A DNA stretch of 7,047 nucleotides from Candidatus Babelota bacterium (GTDB lineage Bacteria > JAGOBX01), in NCBI GenBank assembly GCA_017999075.1, contig JAGOBX010000180.1, positions 1 to 7,047 of the forward strand, read 5' to 3'. The notes below the pieces were generated by a model, which saw nothing but the letters and a program-made list of their open reading frames with translations, had not been told where the DNA came from and searched no databases. Shown here piece by piece: positions 1-6,058 of this stretch. Both the position numbers and the translations under genes were made by a program. Numbering within the stretch: the first letter of the stretch is position 1; each line of letters opens with the position of its first letter.

Positions 1-151
1 TTATATTTCCGTCTTTTACAAGATACATCCATTGACTTGATGTCGAAATATAAAGCTTGTTATCTTTAAGTACTAATCCATTAATAATATTGATTTTATT
101 TGAAACATTTATTTTGTCTATATATTGCCCTGTTATTGAATATTGGTAAAT
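1..151 (-). pseudogene. In-frame continuation of the beta-propeller gene beyond the TAA; partial at window edge
   Basis: Read on the minus strand in the same frame as the 152-526 gene, the 50 codons after its TAA contain no further stop. They translate to propeller-type sequence starting IYQYSITGQYIDKI and, after a short linker, NGLVLKDNKLYISTSS. The join 'VYALNIEN-stop-IYQYSITG' is what a blade looks like when one residue (for example Lys AAA or Gln CAA) has become TAA. There is no plausible start codon or SD just after the stop, so this piece is probably not translated on its own. It runs off the window. Alternatives are stop-codon readthrough or a sequencing error. Confidence 0.6.
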
Positions 152-526
152 TTAATTTTCAATGTTTAACGCATATACAAAATTTTGAGTTTCATCAACA
201 ATAAAATTCAGAAATGTTTCCGCAGGAAGAACTATGGGCAATGATACTAAAACTGAATCGTTTTCATCAAATCTTTTGATCTTTTTATTTATAGAATCAA
301 GTATAAAAATTTTACCTGAATTAGTTATAAAAAAATCAGAGGGCCCATAATTTTTATCAAATGATTTCCTGAAACCCACACTGGTTTCATTTTCTCCCCA
401 TTCAGCACTAAACAATTCTGAAAAAGTAAAATTTATACTTGCACAAACAGGAGAGCTTTGAATTATTATTAATACTAATAGCGCATTAATTAGTTTTAAA
501 AACCTTTGAAACTTTATTTTTTGCAC
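152..526 (-). CDS. Secreted NHL/beta-propeller-like protein, N-terminal part ended by a premature stop
   Basis: This 124-codon reading frame encodes the start of an exported repeat protein. Residues 1-30 form a Sec signal peptide: a basic N-terminus (MQKIKFQRFLK), a hydrophobic core (INALLVLIII) and a likely signal-peptidase-I site after VCA. From about residue 55 the sequence is NHL/six-bladed-propeller-like, with a blade reading 'GPSDFFITNSGKIFILDS' followed by 'KIKRFD', and a second blade beginning 'LNFIVDETQNFVYALN'. The start is GTG; no ATG occurs in the signal region, upstream of it in frame there is a TAG at 566-568, and no convincing SD is visible. The frame stops at TAA (152-154) in the middle of a blade strand, and the same frame continues beyond it (see 1-151). 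Substrate or partner is unknown; a periplasmic or extracellular location is inferred from the signal peptide. It is transcribed divergently from the MinD-like gene. Confidence 0.6.
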   Translation of the reverse strand: MQKIKFQRFLKLINALLVLIIIQSSPVCASINFTFSELFSAEWGENETSVGFRKSFDKNYGPSDFFITNSGKIFILDSINKKIKRFDENDSVLVSLPIVLPAETFLNFIVDETQNFVYALNIEN

Positions 527-569
527 TATGCCAAATAATACATATAATTTTTTAGAATATATAAACTAA

Positions 570-598
570 ATTGTATCCTTAATATATAAAAAAATCAA
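570..598 (-). promoter_or_regulatory. Sigma70-type promoter for the beta-propeller gene
   Basis: On the minus strand there is TTGATT (plus positions 593-598), a 17-nt spacer, and TACAAT (570-575), five of six matches to the -10 consensus. It would start transcription about 35-40 nt before the GTG at 526. The region is very AT-rich, so chance matches are common, but the spacing is optimal and the placement suits the gene. Confidence 0.45.
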
Positions 599-710
599 TT
601 AGTTTGTTATTATTTTTCAAAAAATAAATAATTAAATAAGTTTCGTATAATTTCAAATAATCCTTGAATTTTTTAGTGTAAAAAGTAAACTTTATTAAAT
701 TATAAAATAG

Positions 711-739
711 TTTTTTTGAAAAGTGTGTTAATATATAAT
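711..739 (+). promoter_or_regulatory. Candidate promoter for the MinD-like/HAMP/SAHH-like operon
   Basis: A perfect TATAAT lies at 734-739, about 85 nt before the first operon gene. The optimally spaced -35 position (711-716) is only a T-run, and the nearby TTGAAA at 716-721 is too close (12 nt), so the -35 is weak. The rest of the 527-822 intergenic region is AT-rich. It has another isolated TATAAT (646-651) without a -35, and I see no riboswitch, terminator or small gene in it. Confidence 0.3.
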
Positions 740-822
740 ATTAAACTGAACCTAAATTAATTTAATAATTTTAACAGCGGTTTGGGATTTGATAATTCAA
801 AATGTAATTATTCACTAAAGTT

Positions 823-1590
823 ATGTCTAAAATTGTATCAGTTCATTCTTTTCGCGGAGGTACAGGCAAATCAAATACTACAGCTAATATTGCAGCCATA
901 TTAGCTCAAAACAACTATAGGATTGGTGTAATTGACACTGATATACAATCACCTGGAATTCATATTATTTTCGGTTTAAACGATAGCAGAATAAAATTTT
1001 CATTAAACGATTTTTTATGGGGAAAATGCGGAATTGAACAGGCTGCATATGAAGTTTCTGAGAATTTAGACATTAATTCAAGCGGAAAACTTTTTTTAAT
1101 ACCTTCAAGCTTTAAAACCGGAGACATCGCAAGAATGCTTCATGAAGGATATGATGTAAATCTGCTGAATGAAGGGTTTCAAAATTTAATAAAAGCCTTA
1201 ACTCTTGATTTTCTTTTAATTGACACGCATCCAGGACTAAACGAAGAAACATTGTTATCAATAGCATTATCAGACTTTCTATTAATAATTTTAAGACCTG
1301 ATAATCAGGATTATCAGGGAACCGGAATAACAGTAGAAGTCGCACGCCAGCTTGAAACTCCAAGAATGCAACTTTTAATAAATAAAACCCCATCTTTTTT
1401 TTCAGAAAATGAAATTATAAAAAAAGTTGAATCAACTTATAATTGCCCGGTTGCAGGAATAATTCCGCATTCTGATGATTTAATGGCATTGGCAAGCGGA
1501 GGAATATTTTCATTAAAATATCCCCAACATAAAATCACGCAGATTTATAAAAAAATTGCTGAAATAATAATAAAAAATAATGTTGAATAA
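823..1590 (+). CDS. MinD/ParA-family P-loop ATPase with RGGTGKS deviant Walker A
   Basis: A 255-residue SIMIBI-class ATPase of the MinD/ParA type, the family that forms ATP-dependent dimers on membrane or DNA to position other complexes. The deviant Walker A is at residues 11-17 (RGGTGKS): the catalytic-loop Lys16 and Ser17 are present, but the family's signature lysine (K in KGGxGK) is Arg11. Walker A'/switch I is DTDIQSPG (38-45) and Walker B/switch II is DFLLIDTHPG (129-138). The length is normal for MinD. The C-terminal segment ITQIYKKIAEIIIKNNVE could form an amphipathic helix like the MinD membrane-targeting sequence, although this is only a visual impression. The ATG at 823 puts the P-loop at the usual distance from the N-terminus, and the SD is poor. 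It is the first gene of a tightly overlapping operon and shares 11 nt with the next gene. With no minC or minE beside it, it is not the division-site MinD, so I give no symbol. Confidence 0.88.
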   Translation: MSKIVSVHSFRGGTGKSNTTANIAAILAQNNYRIGVIDTDIQSPGIHIIFGLNDSRIKFSLNDFLWGKCGIEQAAYEVSENLDINSSGKLFLIPSSFKTGDIARMLHEGYDVNLLNEGFQNLIKALTLDFLLIDTHPGLNEETLLSIALSDFLLIILRPDNQDYQGTGITVEVARQLETPRMQLLINKTPSFFSENEIIKKVESTYNCPVAGIIPHSDDLMALASGGIFSLKYPQHKITQIYKKIAEIIIKNNVE

Positions 1591-2611
1591 AAAAAAAATT
1601 TTTTTATACACTATCACAGCAGGATTTATTTACGGAATTTTTAATTATATTTCAGGAAAAATAAATCTTCCGGGATGCGCATTTATCGAGTTAAGACCGC
1701 AAGTAGCTCTGCCGATGTTTATCGGAGCATATTTAGGTCCTCTGCCTGGTTTTATAACAGGTCTAATCGGAGACAGAATAGGTTATGCTTTTCAAGGTTT
1801 AAATATATATTATGCTTGGAACTGGAGTATCGGTAATGGTTTTATAGGTATGTTTCCAGGAGTTTTAAAATGGTTTAAAATCAAAGAAATAAAATCCATA
1901 CAGGATTATTCCATACTATTAATTTTAATTGTAAGTGCAAGTTTTTTCCCTATTGTTTTTGCAAGCGTTATTGATATTATTGTAAAAAATCTGGGTTTTA
2001 TAAAAATCATTTATACCTTAATACTGCCTGCTTTTATTACTGACGCTGTATTCGGTCTTATTATCGTGCCGTTAATGCTTATGACTGTTAATAGAATACG
2101 ATTCACTATAGGAATAAGAAATATGCTTATGGTAACATATCTTCTTCTTTTCTCAGTTTTAACAACATATTCTGTCAGCGCAATTTCAATGTGGAATAAT
2201 ACCGGACAAAAAGCTTTTATGTATAATGATATTTATAATATAGGAATTTTGTCTTTAATTATTTTATTAACAGGCCTCTCAATTTCAGTCATAATCGTAA
2301 AAAAAATAATATCACCGGTAATGTATCTTACAAAATCAGCAAAAGAAATTGCAGAAGGCAATTATAATAATATTTCTTATTCTAATATAAAAATAAATCC
2401 TTCTGACGAGCTGAGTTGTCTCACTGCTACATTTAATAAAATGGCAAATGAAATATATATGAGAGAAGAACAATTAAAAAAAGAAGTACGGGAACTAAAA
2501 ATTGAAATAGACAAAAACAAACAAAATACAGAAGTTTCAAAAATTGTTGATACTGATTATTTCCGTGATTTAAAAAATAAAGTCAAAGTATTAAGGGGGA
2601 AAAATGATTGA
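1580..2611 (+). CDS. Membrane receptor-like protein: ECF-S-component-like N-terminus plus HAMP and coiled coil
   Basis: A 343-residue inner-membrane protein. Residues 1-170 are polytopic, with hydrophobic spans near 7-25, 42-63, 80-95, 110-135 and 143-168. They include a Gly/Pro-rich stretch 'FIGAYLGPLPGFITGLIGD' (47-65) that resembles the substrate-binding S components of ECF vitamin transporters. Two more TM helices (about 182-204 and 219-240) flank a short external loop. A HAMP domain follows (about 238-295: the P in 'ISPVMYLTKSAKEIAEGNY', and 'DELSCLTATFNKMANEI'), then a charged coiled coil (about 290-320) and a short tail. No kinase, cyclase, phosphatase or methyl-accepting domain follows the HAMP, so any output must act through another protein, most simply the next gene's product. 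The start overlaps the ATPase gene by 11 nt without its own SD, implying translational coupling. The S-component assignment is by pattern only; the HAMP call is firm. Confidence 0.82.
   Translation: MLNKKKIFLYTITAGFIYGIFNYISGKINLPGCAFIELRPQVALPMFIGAYLGPLPGFITGLIGDRIGYAFQGLNIYYAWNWSIGNGFIGMFPGVLKWFKIKEIKSIQDYSILLILIVSASFFPIVFASVIDIIVKNLGFIKIIYTLILPAFITDAVFGLIIVPLMLMTVNRIRFTIGIRNMLMVTYLLLFSVLTTYSVSAISMWNNTGQKAFMYNDIYNIGILSLIILLTGLSISVIIVKKIISPVMYLTKSAKEIAEGNYNNISYSNIKINPSDELSCLTATFNKMANEIYMREEQLKKEVRELKIEIDKNKQNTEVSKIVDTDYFRDLKNKVKVLRGKND
1589..1605 (+). repeat. A10-T7 homopolymer tract at the start of the HAMP gene
   Basis: Ten A residues (1589-1598) are followed directly by seven T residues (1599-1605). 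They cover the ATPase gene's stop codon and codons 4-9 of the HAMP-protein gene. Such runs are prone to polymerase slippage, and a one-base change would frameshift the membrane protein after its third residue. Confidence 0.7.
2593..2600 (+). promoter_or_regulatory. Shine-Dalgarno of the 881-residue gene
   Basis: AAGGGGGA lies a few nt before the ATG at 2604 and inside the last codons of the HAMP gene. It is the only strong SD in the operon and fixes this start. It suggests the third protein is initiated independently, and perhaps more strongly than the two before it. Confidence 0.65.
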
Positions 2612-5249
2612 ACGTCCTCAACCTAAATTAACGGGCATTTTAAATAAATTAATTAAAAACCAGGTTCATGACACAGAGCATTCAAATGATTTCTTCAAAG
2701 ACTCAAATTCTAAAATTATCTCTCTCGGGGTCCCTTTAATTAAATGCGACAATGGTAATTTCTGCGTTGACATCAGTAAAATTGATTTTTTTTCAGGAAT
2801 TCCAGAATTAACCAGAACGCTTTTAAGCAGATTCAATGAAGAGTATCAAAAAAATAAGTTCGACATAATAATACGCCAGCCTGTAAACTCAGAAGTCAAT
2901 CCAGAATTATTTAAGCTCGGAATAACTAACATCAGCATAACTGCAAGAAGTAAAACAGCAAAAGAGCTGTTTGTTAACTCAAATATTTTTCAGAATCATT
3001 TACTAAATATCTTTTATGCATTACAAACATCAAAATGGGGAGGAGTCTTATTCCCCGATTATTACAGCCGCCGTAATTCCAGTGTAGAAAACTTTTTAAA
3101 AAAAAATGAAAATTCCGATTTTTCTTCAAATACAGAAATCCCTGCATTACTTTATCATTTTTATATTGATGGATATAATAGTCAGCAAGAAAAAAAATAT
3201 ATTATATTAACAGAATTTGATTATACTGATAAATTTTTAAGTTTGACAATAGAAAATTCATTCGATTCACGGCTGAATCTGAAAAGAATATCTCATCGAA
3301 CTATGGACAGCGATTACAGTCAATCGTCTTTTATAGACATTGATAAAATCAGCAATCAAATCTACAAGGCGGTTTATCTTGAAGCTCAAAATCAAAAAAA
3401 TGAATATTTCGAAACTCCGTTTATTCAGCCGGAATTATTTAATTTGTTAATTTCTTCCGGAATGCAAATCTTGTCTCTCATTAAATTCAGATGGAATATT
3501 GAAACTTCCTCAAAAATAATTCTTGAACCTAAAAATAATTTTATAATTTTATTAGCAAAAATAATACGCCTGCTCCACGATCCTGATATAATTAAAATTT
3601 TATATTCAAACAATCTTATTGAAGTGTCAGCAAATGGAAATAAAATTTACTTTGATGTCTCCAGAGGAGGGACCTGTTTAAATATATGTTTTGAAGAAGA
3701 GCGTCCTAAAACATCTGCATCTTCTTTTTTGGATAAAATGCCTGCATTAAAAAAAACCGTAATTAATTCAAATATATCTATTGAAAATTTCCGAATTCTT
3801 CTTATACATCACTCAACTTCCGAAATATTAGGATTTATTAACGCGCTTAAAGAATTAAAATGCGGAGCGGTTTCAACACTTTTTATTAAATATAAAGGAG
3901 TTATGCCAGATAATTATATTGATGTACTGTTTTCTTTTCCTGATGAAATTTTTAAATTTTATTCTCTCCAGAGAATCGAATCTTTCAATTCTGTTGAAGT
4001 AAAGTATGTTTTATCAAATCAATATTCTCCAATAAAAGAATTTAATCAATTAAACAATCAGCTCCTCAACGAAAAACCCGATTTTTTCAAAGCAATGATA
4101 ATGACAGCAGCACATATATTTTTCAGAGAACTTATAATTGCTAAAGCTAATAACCAAAAACTTTTAATTATTGAAGACGGAGGATATCTTGCACCTTTAT
4201 TAAATCAATATTGCCTTGAAAATAAAAAATTAAATGAATCTATTGAATTATTAGGAGTAAAAAATTTTTTCTTGTTTAAAGATATCTCTAATTATTGTTC
4301 AGAATCCAATAATACTCTTCTCTATGAATTTCTCGAACATCATAATTATTGCGGCAGTATTGAACATACAAGAAACGGTTTTGATAATCTCCAAAAAATC
4401 AACAATACTTTCAATAAACTTTCATTTCCGGCTCTGTCTATTGCAGTTTCAAAATTAAAAAACACCGAAGAAGCCCGTGAATGCGCATCTGCCATACTTA
4501 ATGCATTTGAAACTATTCTGCATAGTTCAGGTTTAATTCTATCAGCAAGAAACATAGCTGTTTTAGGATGCCGAGGAAACATAGGCAGAAATCTGTTTCT
4601 TCAATTATCGCACCGTAAAACAAAAGGAATTCTGGCAGGTATAGACATATCCGTCGATCCTGATGAATTTTCTTTTTTAGATTCAGGAACCGAATTACGC
4701 ATTGCTGAAAGAAATTCTTTAGATGTTCTGGAAGATGAGTTGTTTAATAATATTGACACTTTTATTGGAGTAACCAGTAAGTCAATAATCAAAAAAAATC
4801 ATATAGAAAAACTTTTATTAACAGGTTCTAAACCAATTTTATTTTTTATAAGCGGTTCAACAAAAACATTAGAATTTGAAGACTTATCAGATTGGATTCA
4901 AACACTTCAGAACTCTCAAAATCAAAATATAGGAGATATGAAAGTAAAAATTAATATTACTCATATTAAGGATCCTCAAACAGGCCTGATTCAAGGAAAT
5001 AGGGTAAGAATTATTTTTGATAAAAAAACCGAATGCGGACTGGATTACAAAGATCTTTATTTATTAGGAGATTTAATGCCTCTTAATTTTCTTTATTACG
5101 GAGTACCTACTGAAACAATGGATTTAATTTTTGATCAATTACTCAAATTAACACTTGGATTTATTAACAAAATAAATACAGATAACAAATTACCTATTAA
5201 ATTACTGGCTATTGACAGAGATATTGATGAAAATGCCGATTTACTGTAG
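2604..5249 (+). CDS. Large protein with a C-terminal S-adenosylhomocysteine-hydrolase-like domain and unknown N-terminal half
   Basis: An 881-residue protein with no signal peptide or TM segments, so probably cytosolic. Residues 1-385 match nothing I recognise. From about 390 to 855 the order of motifs follows adenosylhomocysteinase (SAHH): LLIHHSTSE (399-407; the SAHH 'CLHMT' His region), IIEDGG (522-527; SAHH 'LDDGGD'), IEHTRNG (586-592; SAHH 'EETTTG'), PALSIAVSKLK (609-619; SAHH 'PAINVNDSVTKSK'), a Rossmann loop VLGCRGNIG (653-661; SAHH 'VAGYGDVG') with acidic D681 at the end of the next strand, TFIGVTS (719-725), and LYLLGDLMPLNF followed by YYGVPTETM (818-839; SAHH 'LLAEGRLVNL' and 'GHPSFVM'). 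Key positions differ: the 'NIGH' His is replaced by ISGS, 'GHP' is GVP, and the terminal KPDHYRY segment is absent. It is therefore probably not a working SAHH and may be a binding or regulatory protein. Its ATG overlaps the HAMP gene by 8 nt. The alignment is by eye; the catalytic conclusion is inference. Confidence 0.78.
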   Translation: MIERPQPKLTGILNKLIKNQVHDTEHSNDFFKDSNSKIISLGVPLIKCDNGNFCVDISKIDFFSGIPELTRTLLSRFNEEYQKNKFDIIIRQPVNSEVNPELFKLGITNISITARSKTAKELFVNSNIFQNHLLNIFYALQTSKWGGVLFPDYYSRRNSSVENFLKKNENSDFSSNTEIPALLYHFYIDGYNSQQEKKYIILTEFDYTDKFLSLTIENSFDSRLNLKRISHRTMDSDYSQSSFIDIDKISNQIYKAVYLEAQNQKNEYFETPFIQPELFNLLISSGMQILSLIKFRWNIETSSKIILEPKNNFIILLAKIIRLLHDPDIIKILYSNNLIEVSANGNKIYFDVSRGGTCLNICFEEERPKTSASSFLDKMPALKKTVINSNISIENFRILLIHHSTSEILGFINALKELKCGAVSTLFIKYKGVMPDNYIDVLFSFPDEIFKFYSLQRIESFNSVEVKYVLSNQYSPIKEFNQLNNQLLNEKPDFFKAMIMTAAHIFFRELIIAKANNQKLLIIEDGGYLAPLLNQYCLENKKLNESIELLGVKNFFLFKDISNYCSESNNTLLYEFLEHHNYCGSIEHTRNGFDNLQKINNTFNKLSFPALSIAVSKLKNTEEARECASAILNAFETILHSSGLILSARNIAVLGCRGNIGRNLFLQLSHRKTKGILAGIDISVDPDEFSFLDSGTELRIAERNSLDVLEDELFNNIDTFIGVTSKSIIKKNHIEKLLLTGSKPILFFISGSTKTLEFEDLSDWIQTLQNSQNQNIGDMKVKINITHIKDPQTGLIQGNRVRIIFDKKTECGLDYKDLYLLGDLMPLNFLYYGVPTETMDLIFDQLLKLTLGFINKINTDNKLPIKLLAIDRDIDENADLL

Positions 5250-5250
5250 T

Positions 5251-5295
5251 AAAAAAAAATGTTGCCAAATGGCAGTTATGCCATTTGGCAACATT
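5251..5295 (-). terminator. Intrinsic terminator of the padR-type gene (17-bp perfect hairpin plus T-tract)
   Basis: Positions 5258-5274 and 5279-5295 are perfect inverted repeats (17 bp, core GTTGCCAAATGGCA) around a GTTA loop. On the minus strand the stem is followed by a run of T (plus-strand A-tract 5251-5259), the layout of a Rho-independent terminator 11 nt after the PadR stop. On the plus strand no T-run follows, so for the operon ending at 5249 it may serve as a 3' stabilising hairpin or only a weak terminator. Confidence 0.85.
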
Positions 5296-5306
5296 CCCAT
5301 AGCATA

Positions 5307-5843
5307 TTATAATGTTTTTAAAAAATCTTTAATCCAAATCTTTTCAGCCTTAAATAATGCTATAGGACGCGTTGCAAGTCCTAATTTATTGACAGGACAT
5401 TTTTCTTTTTTTAAATAATCGATCAAATTGCCATAGCCTGTTATAAGTTCATCAAGTTTTTTTTCGTATTCTTTAAGGCATTCTTCACTTTCTTTTTTAT
5501 TCAAAACATTATAATTTGCTATTGCTAAATCAATGCGCCAAGTCAATTTTTCAGGTTCAGACAGAATTTCTTTAATCTTTTCCTTTAATCTTTTTTTCCC
5601 TTCACCGGTAATTTTATAAATTTTTTGAGTGACATTTTTTTTCGTTAACTTAATCTCGCTCTTTATCATTTTTTCTTTTTCCATTTTATTCAGCAATTTA
5701 TAAATTGAAGACTGTGAAATTTCCGTCCAGTAATTCATGCTTCTCTGATAAATCTCCTGTTCAATCTGATAAGCGTGCATGGATCTTTCATTCAATAATC
5801 CGAGAAGAGCAGTTTCCTTGTTTGAAATAATATTTTTTTTCAT
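5307..5843 (-). CDS. PadR-family transcriptional regulator
   Basis: A 178-residue DNA-binding repressor of the PadR family. The N-terminal winged helix carries the family pattern: ALLGLLNERSMHAYQIEQEI (12-31), then W39, 'ISQSSIYKLLNKMEKEKMI' (42-60, recognition helix with the SxxSIYxLLxxME signature) and a lysine-rich wing ending in 'KIYKITGEGKKRL'. Residues about 90-178 are helical and charged, like the Vir_act_alpha_C dimerisation domain of longer PadR proteins (175-180 residues is typical). The ATG at 5843 has an AGGAGG 9 nt upstream. The gene is convergent with the large operon and divergent from leuS. Family members usually repress an adjacent efflux or detoxification gene and themselves, but no such partner lies in the window. 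The palindrome over its own promoter points to autorepression. The effector ligand is unknown. Confidence 0.92.
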   Translation of the reverse strand: MKKNIISNKETALLGLLNERSMHAYQIEQEIYQRSMNYWTEISQSSIYKLLNKMEKEKMIKSEIKLTKKNVTQKIYKITGEGKKRLKEKIKEILSEPEKLTWRIDLAIANYNVLNKKESEECLKEYEKKLDELITGYGNLIDYLKKEKCPVNKLGLATRPIALFKAEKIWIKDFLKTL

Positions 5844-5852
5844 TTTTATATT

Positions 5853-5858
5853 CCTCCT
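5853..5858 (-). promoter_or_regulatory. Shine-Dalgarno of the PadR gene
   Basis: A perfect AGGAGG on the minus strand, 9 nt before the ATG, supports the chosen start. Confidence 0.8.
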
Positions 5859-5878
5859 TTATAATATTGTATTAAAAC

Positions 5879-5900
5879 TATATTGTCATGATACAATATA
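5879..5900. promoter_or_regulatory. Palindromic operator, probably bound by the PadR protein
   Basis: Perfect 8-bp inverted arms TATATTGT and ACAATATA are separated by 6 bp (CATGAT). The palindrome covers the -10 box of the PadR promoter. An extra copy of the half-site (ATATTGT, 5864-5870) sits 16 bp from the first arm in the same orientation, which could allow a second dimer to bind. A two-arm operator overlapping its own promoter is usual for PadR autorepression. Binding is inferred, and low-complexity AT sequence makes palindromes easier to find by chance, but the G/C positions also match. Confidence 0.6.
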
Positions 5901-5915
5901 AAATATCTTTGTCAA
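5888..5915 (-). promoter_or_regulatory. Sigma70 promoter of the PadR gene
   Basis: On the minus strand there is a perfect TTGACA (-35, plus positions 5910-5915), a 16-nt spacer, and TATCAT (-10, plus positions 5888-5893). Transcription would start about 35-40 nt before the ATG. The -10 lies inside the 5879-5900 palindrome. Confidence 0.7.
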
Positions 5916-5927
5916 GTTTTTTTATTA

Positions 5928-6021
5928 ATAAAAATATTAAAAATTTTTGTTGTAAATTTTATCGGAAAAATTAAAATTATTCTTTTTAATAATAAATTTG
6001 AAATATAAAAATATTAAAAAT
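5928..6021. repeat. Pair of 17-bp direct repeats upstream of leuS
   Basis: ATAAAAATATTAAAAAT occurs at 5928-5944 and again at 6005-6021, 77 bp apart. Both copies are pure A/T, so chance is a real possibility. The rest of the 5916-6044 stretch is AT-rich; I find no convincing leuS promoter pair and no T-box leader motif. Confidence 0.4.
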
Positions 6022-6044
6022 ACGGATAATACAAAATATATTAT

Positions 6045-6053
6045 AAGAGGTGG
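6045..6053 (+). promoter_or_regulatory. Shine-Dalgarno that fixes the TTG start of leuS
   Basis: AAGAGGTGG ends 5 nt before the TTG at 6059. The only other upstream in-frame start, GTG at 6050, lies within this SD. The first in-frame ATG is already inside the catalytic FPYPSG motif. TTG is therefore the start. Confidence 0.75.
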
Positions 6054-6058
6054 GCATT

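Noticed and set aside
1112-1393. 93-codon open frame on the minus strand inside the MinD-like gene
   Set aside because: It is antisense to a clear P-loop ATPase, has no SD or family motif, and its composition reflects the complement of the real gene.
823-1590. Calling the ATPase the division-site selector minD or the chromosome partition parA
   Set aside because: No minC, minE or parB lies nearby, the signature lysine is changed, and the operon partners are a receptor and an SAHH-like protein.
3425-3613. 62-codon minus-strand open frame inside the 881-residue gene
   Set aside because: Short, antisense, no ribosome-binding site or recognisable motif.
4346-4792. Two minus-strand open frames (4346-4582, 4601-4792) within the SAHH-like domain
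   Set aside because: They are complementary to conserved motifs of the large protein and have no independent coding signal.
2604-5249. Calling the large protein adenosylhomocysteinase (ahcY)
   Set aside because: It is about twice the usual length, two active-site histidine motifs are replaced and the C-terminal KPDHYRY segment is missing.
5258-5295. The long inverted repeat as a mobile-element end or attachment site
   Set aside because: It sits just after a stop codon with a T-tract on the correct strand and a 4-nt loop, which a terminator explains fully; there is no transposase or target duplication.
5212-5418. 68-codon plus-strand open frame running from the end of the SAHH-like gene through the terminator into the PadR gene
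   Set aside because: It reads through the hairpin and antisense to the PadR C-terminus, so it is a chance frame.
5844-6058. Possible T-box or other leader regulating leuS
   Set aside because: No T-box consensus, specifier stem or terminator/antiterminator pair is visible in the AT-rich region before leuS.
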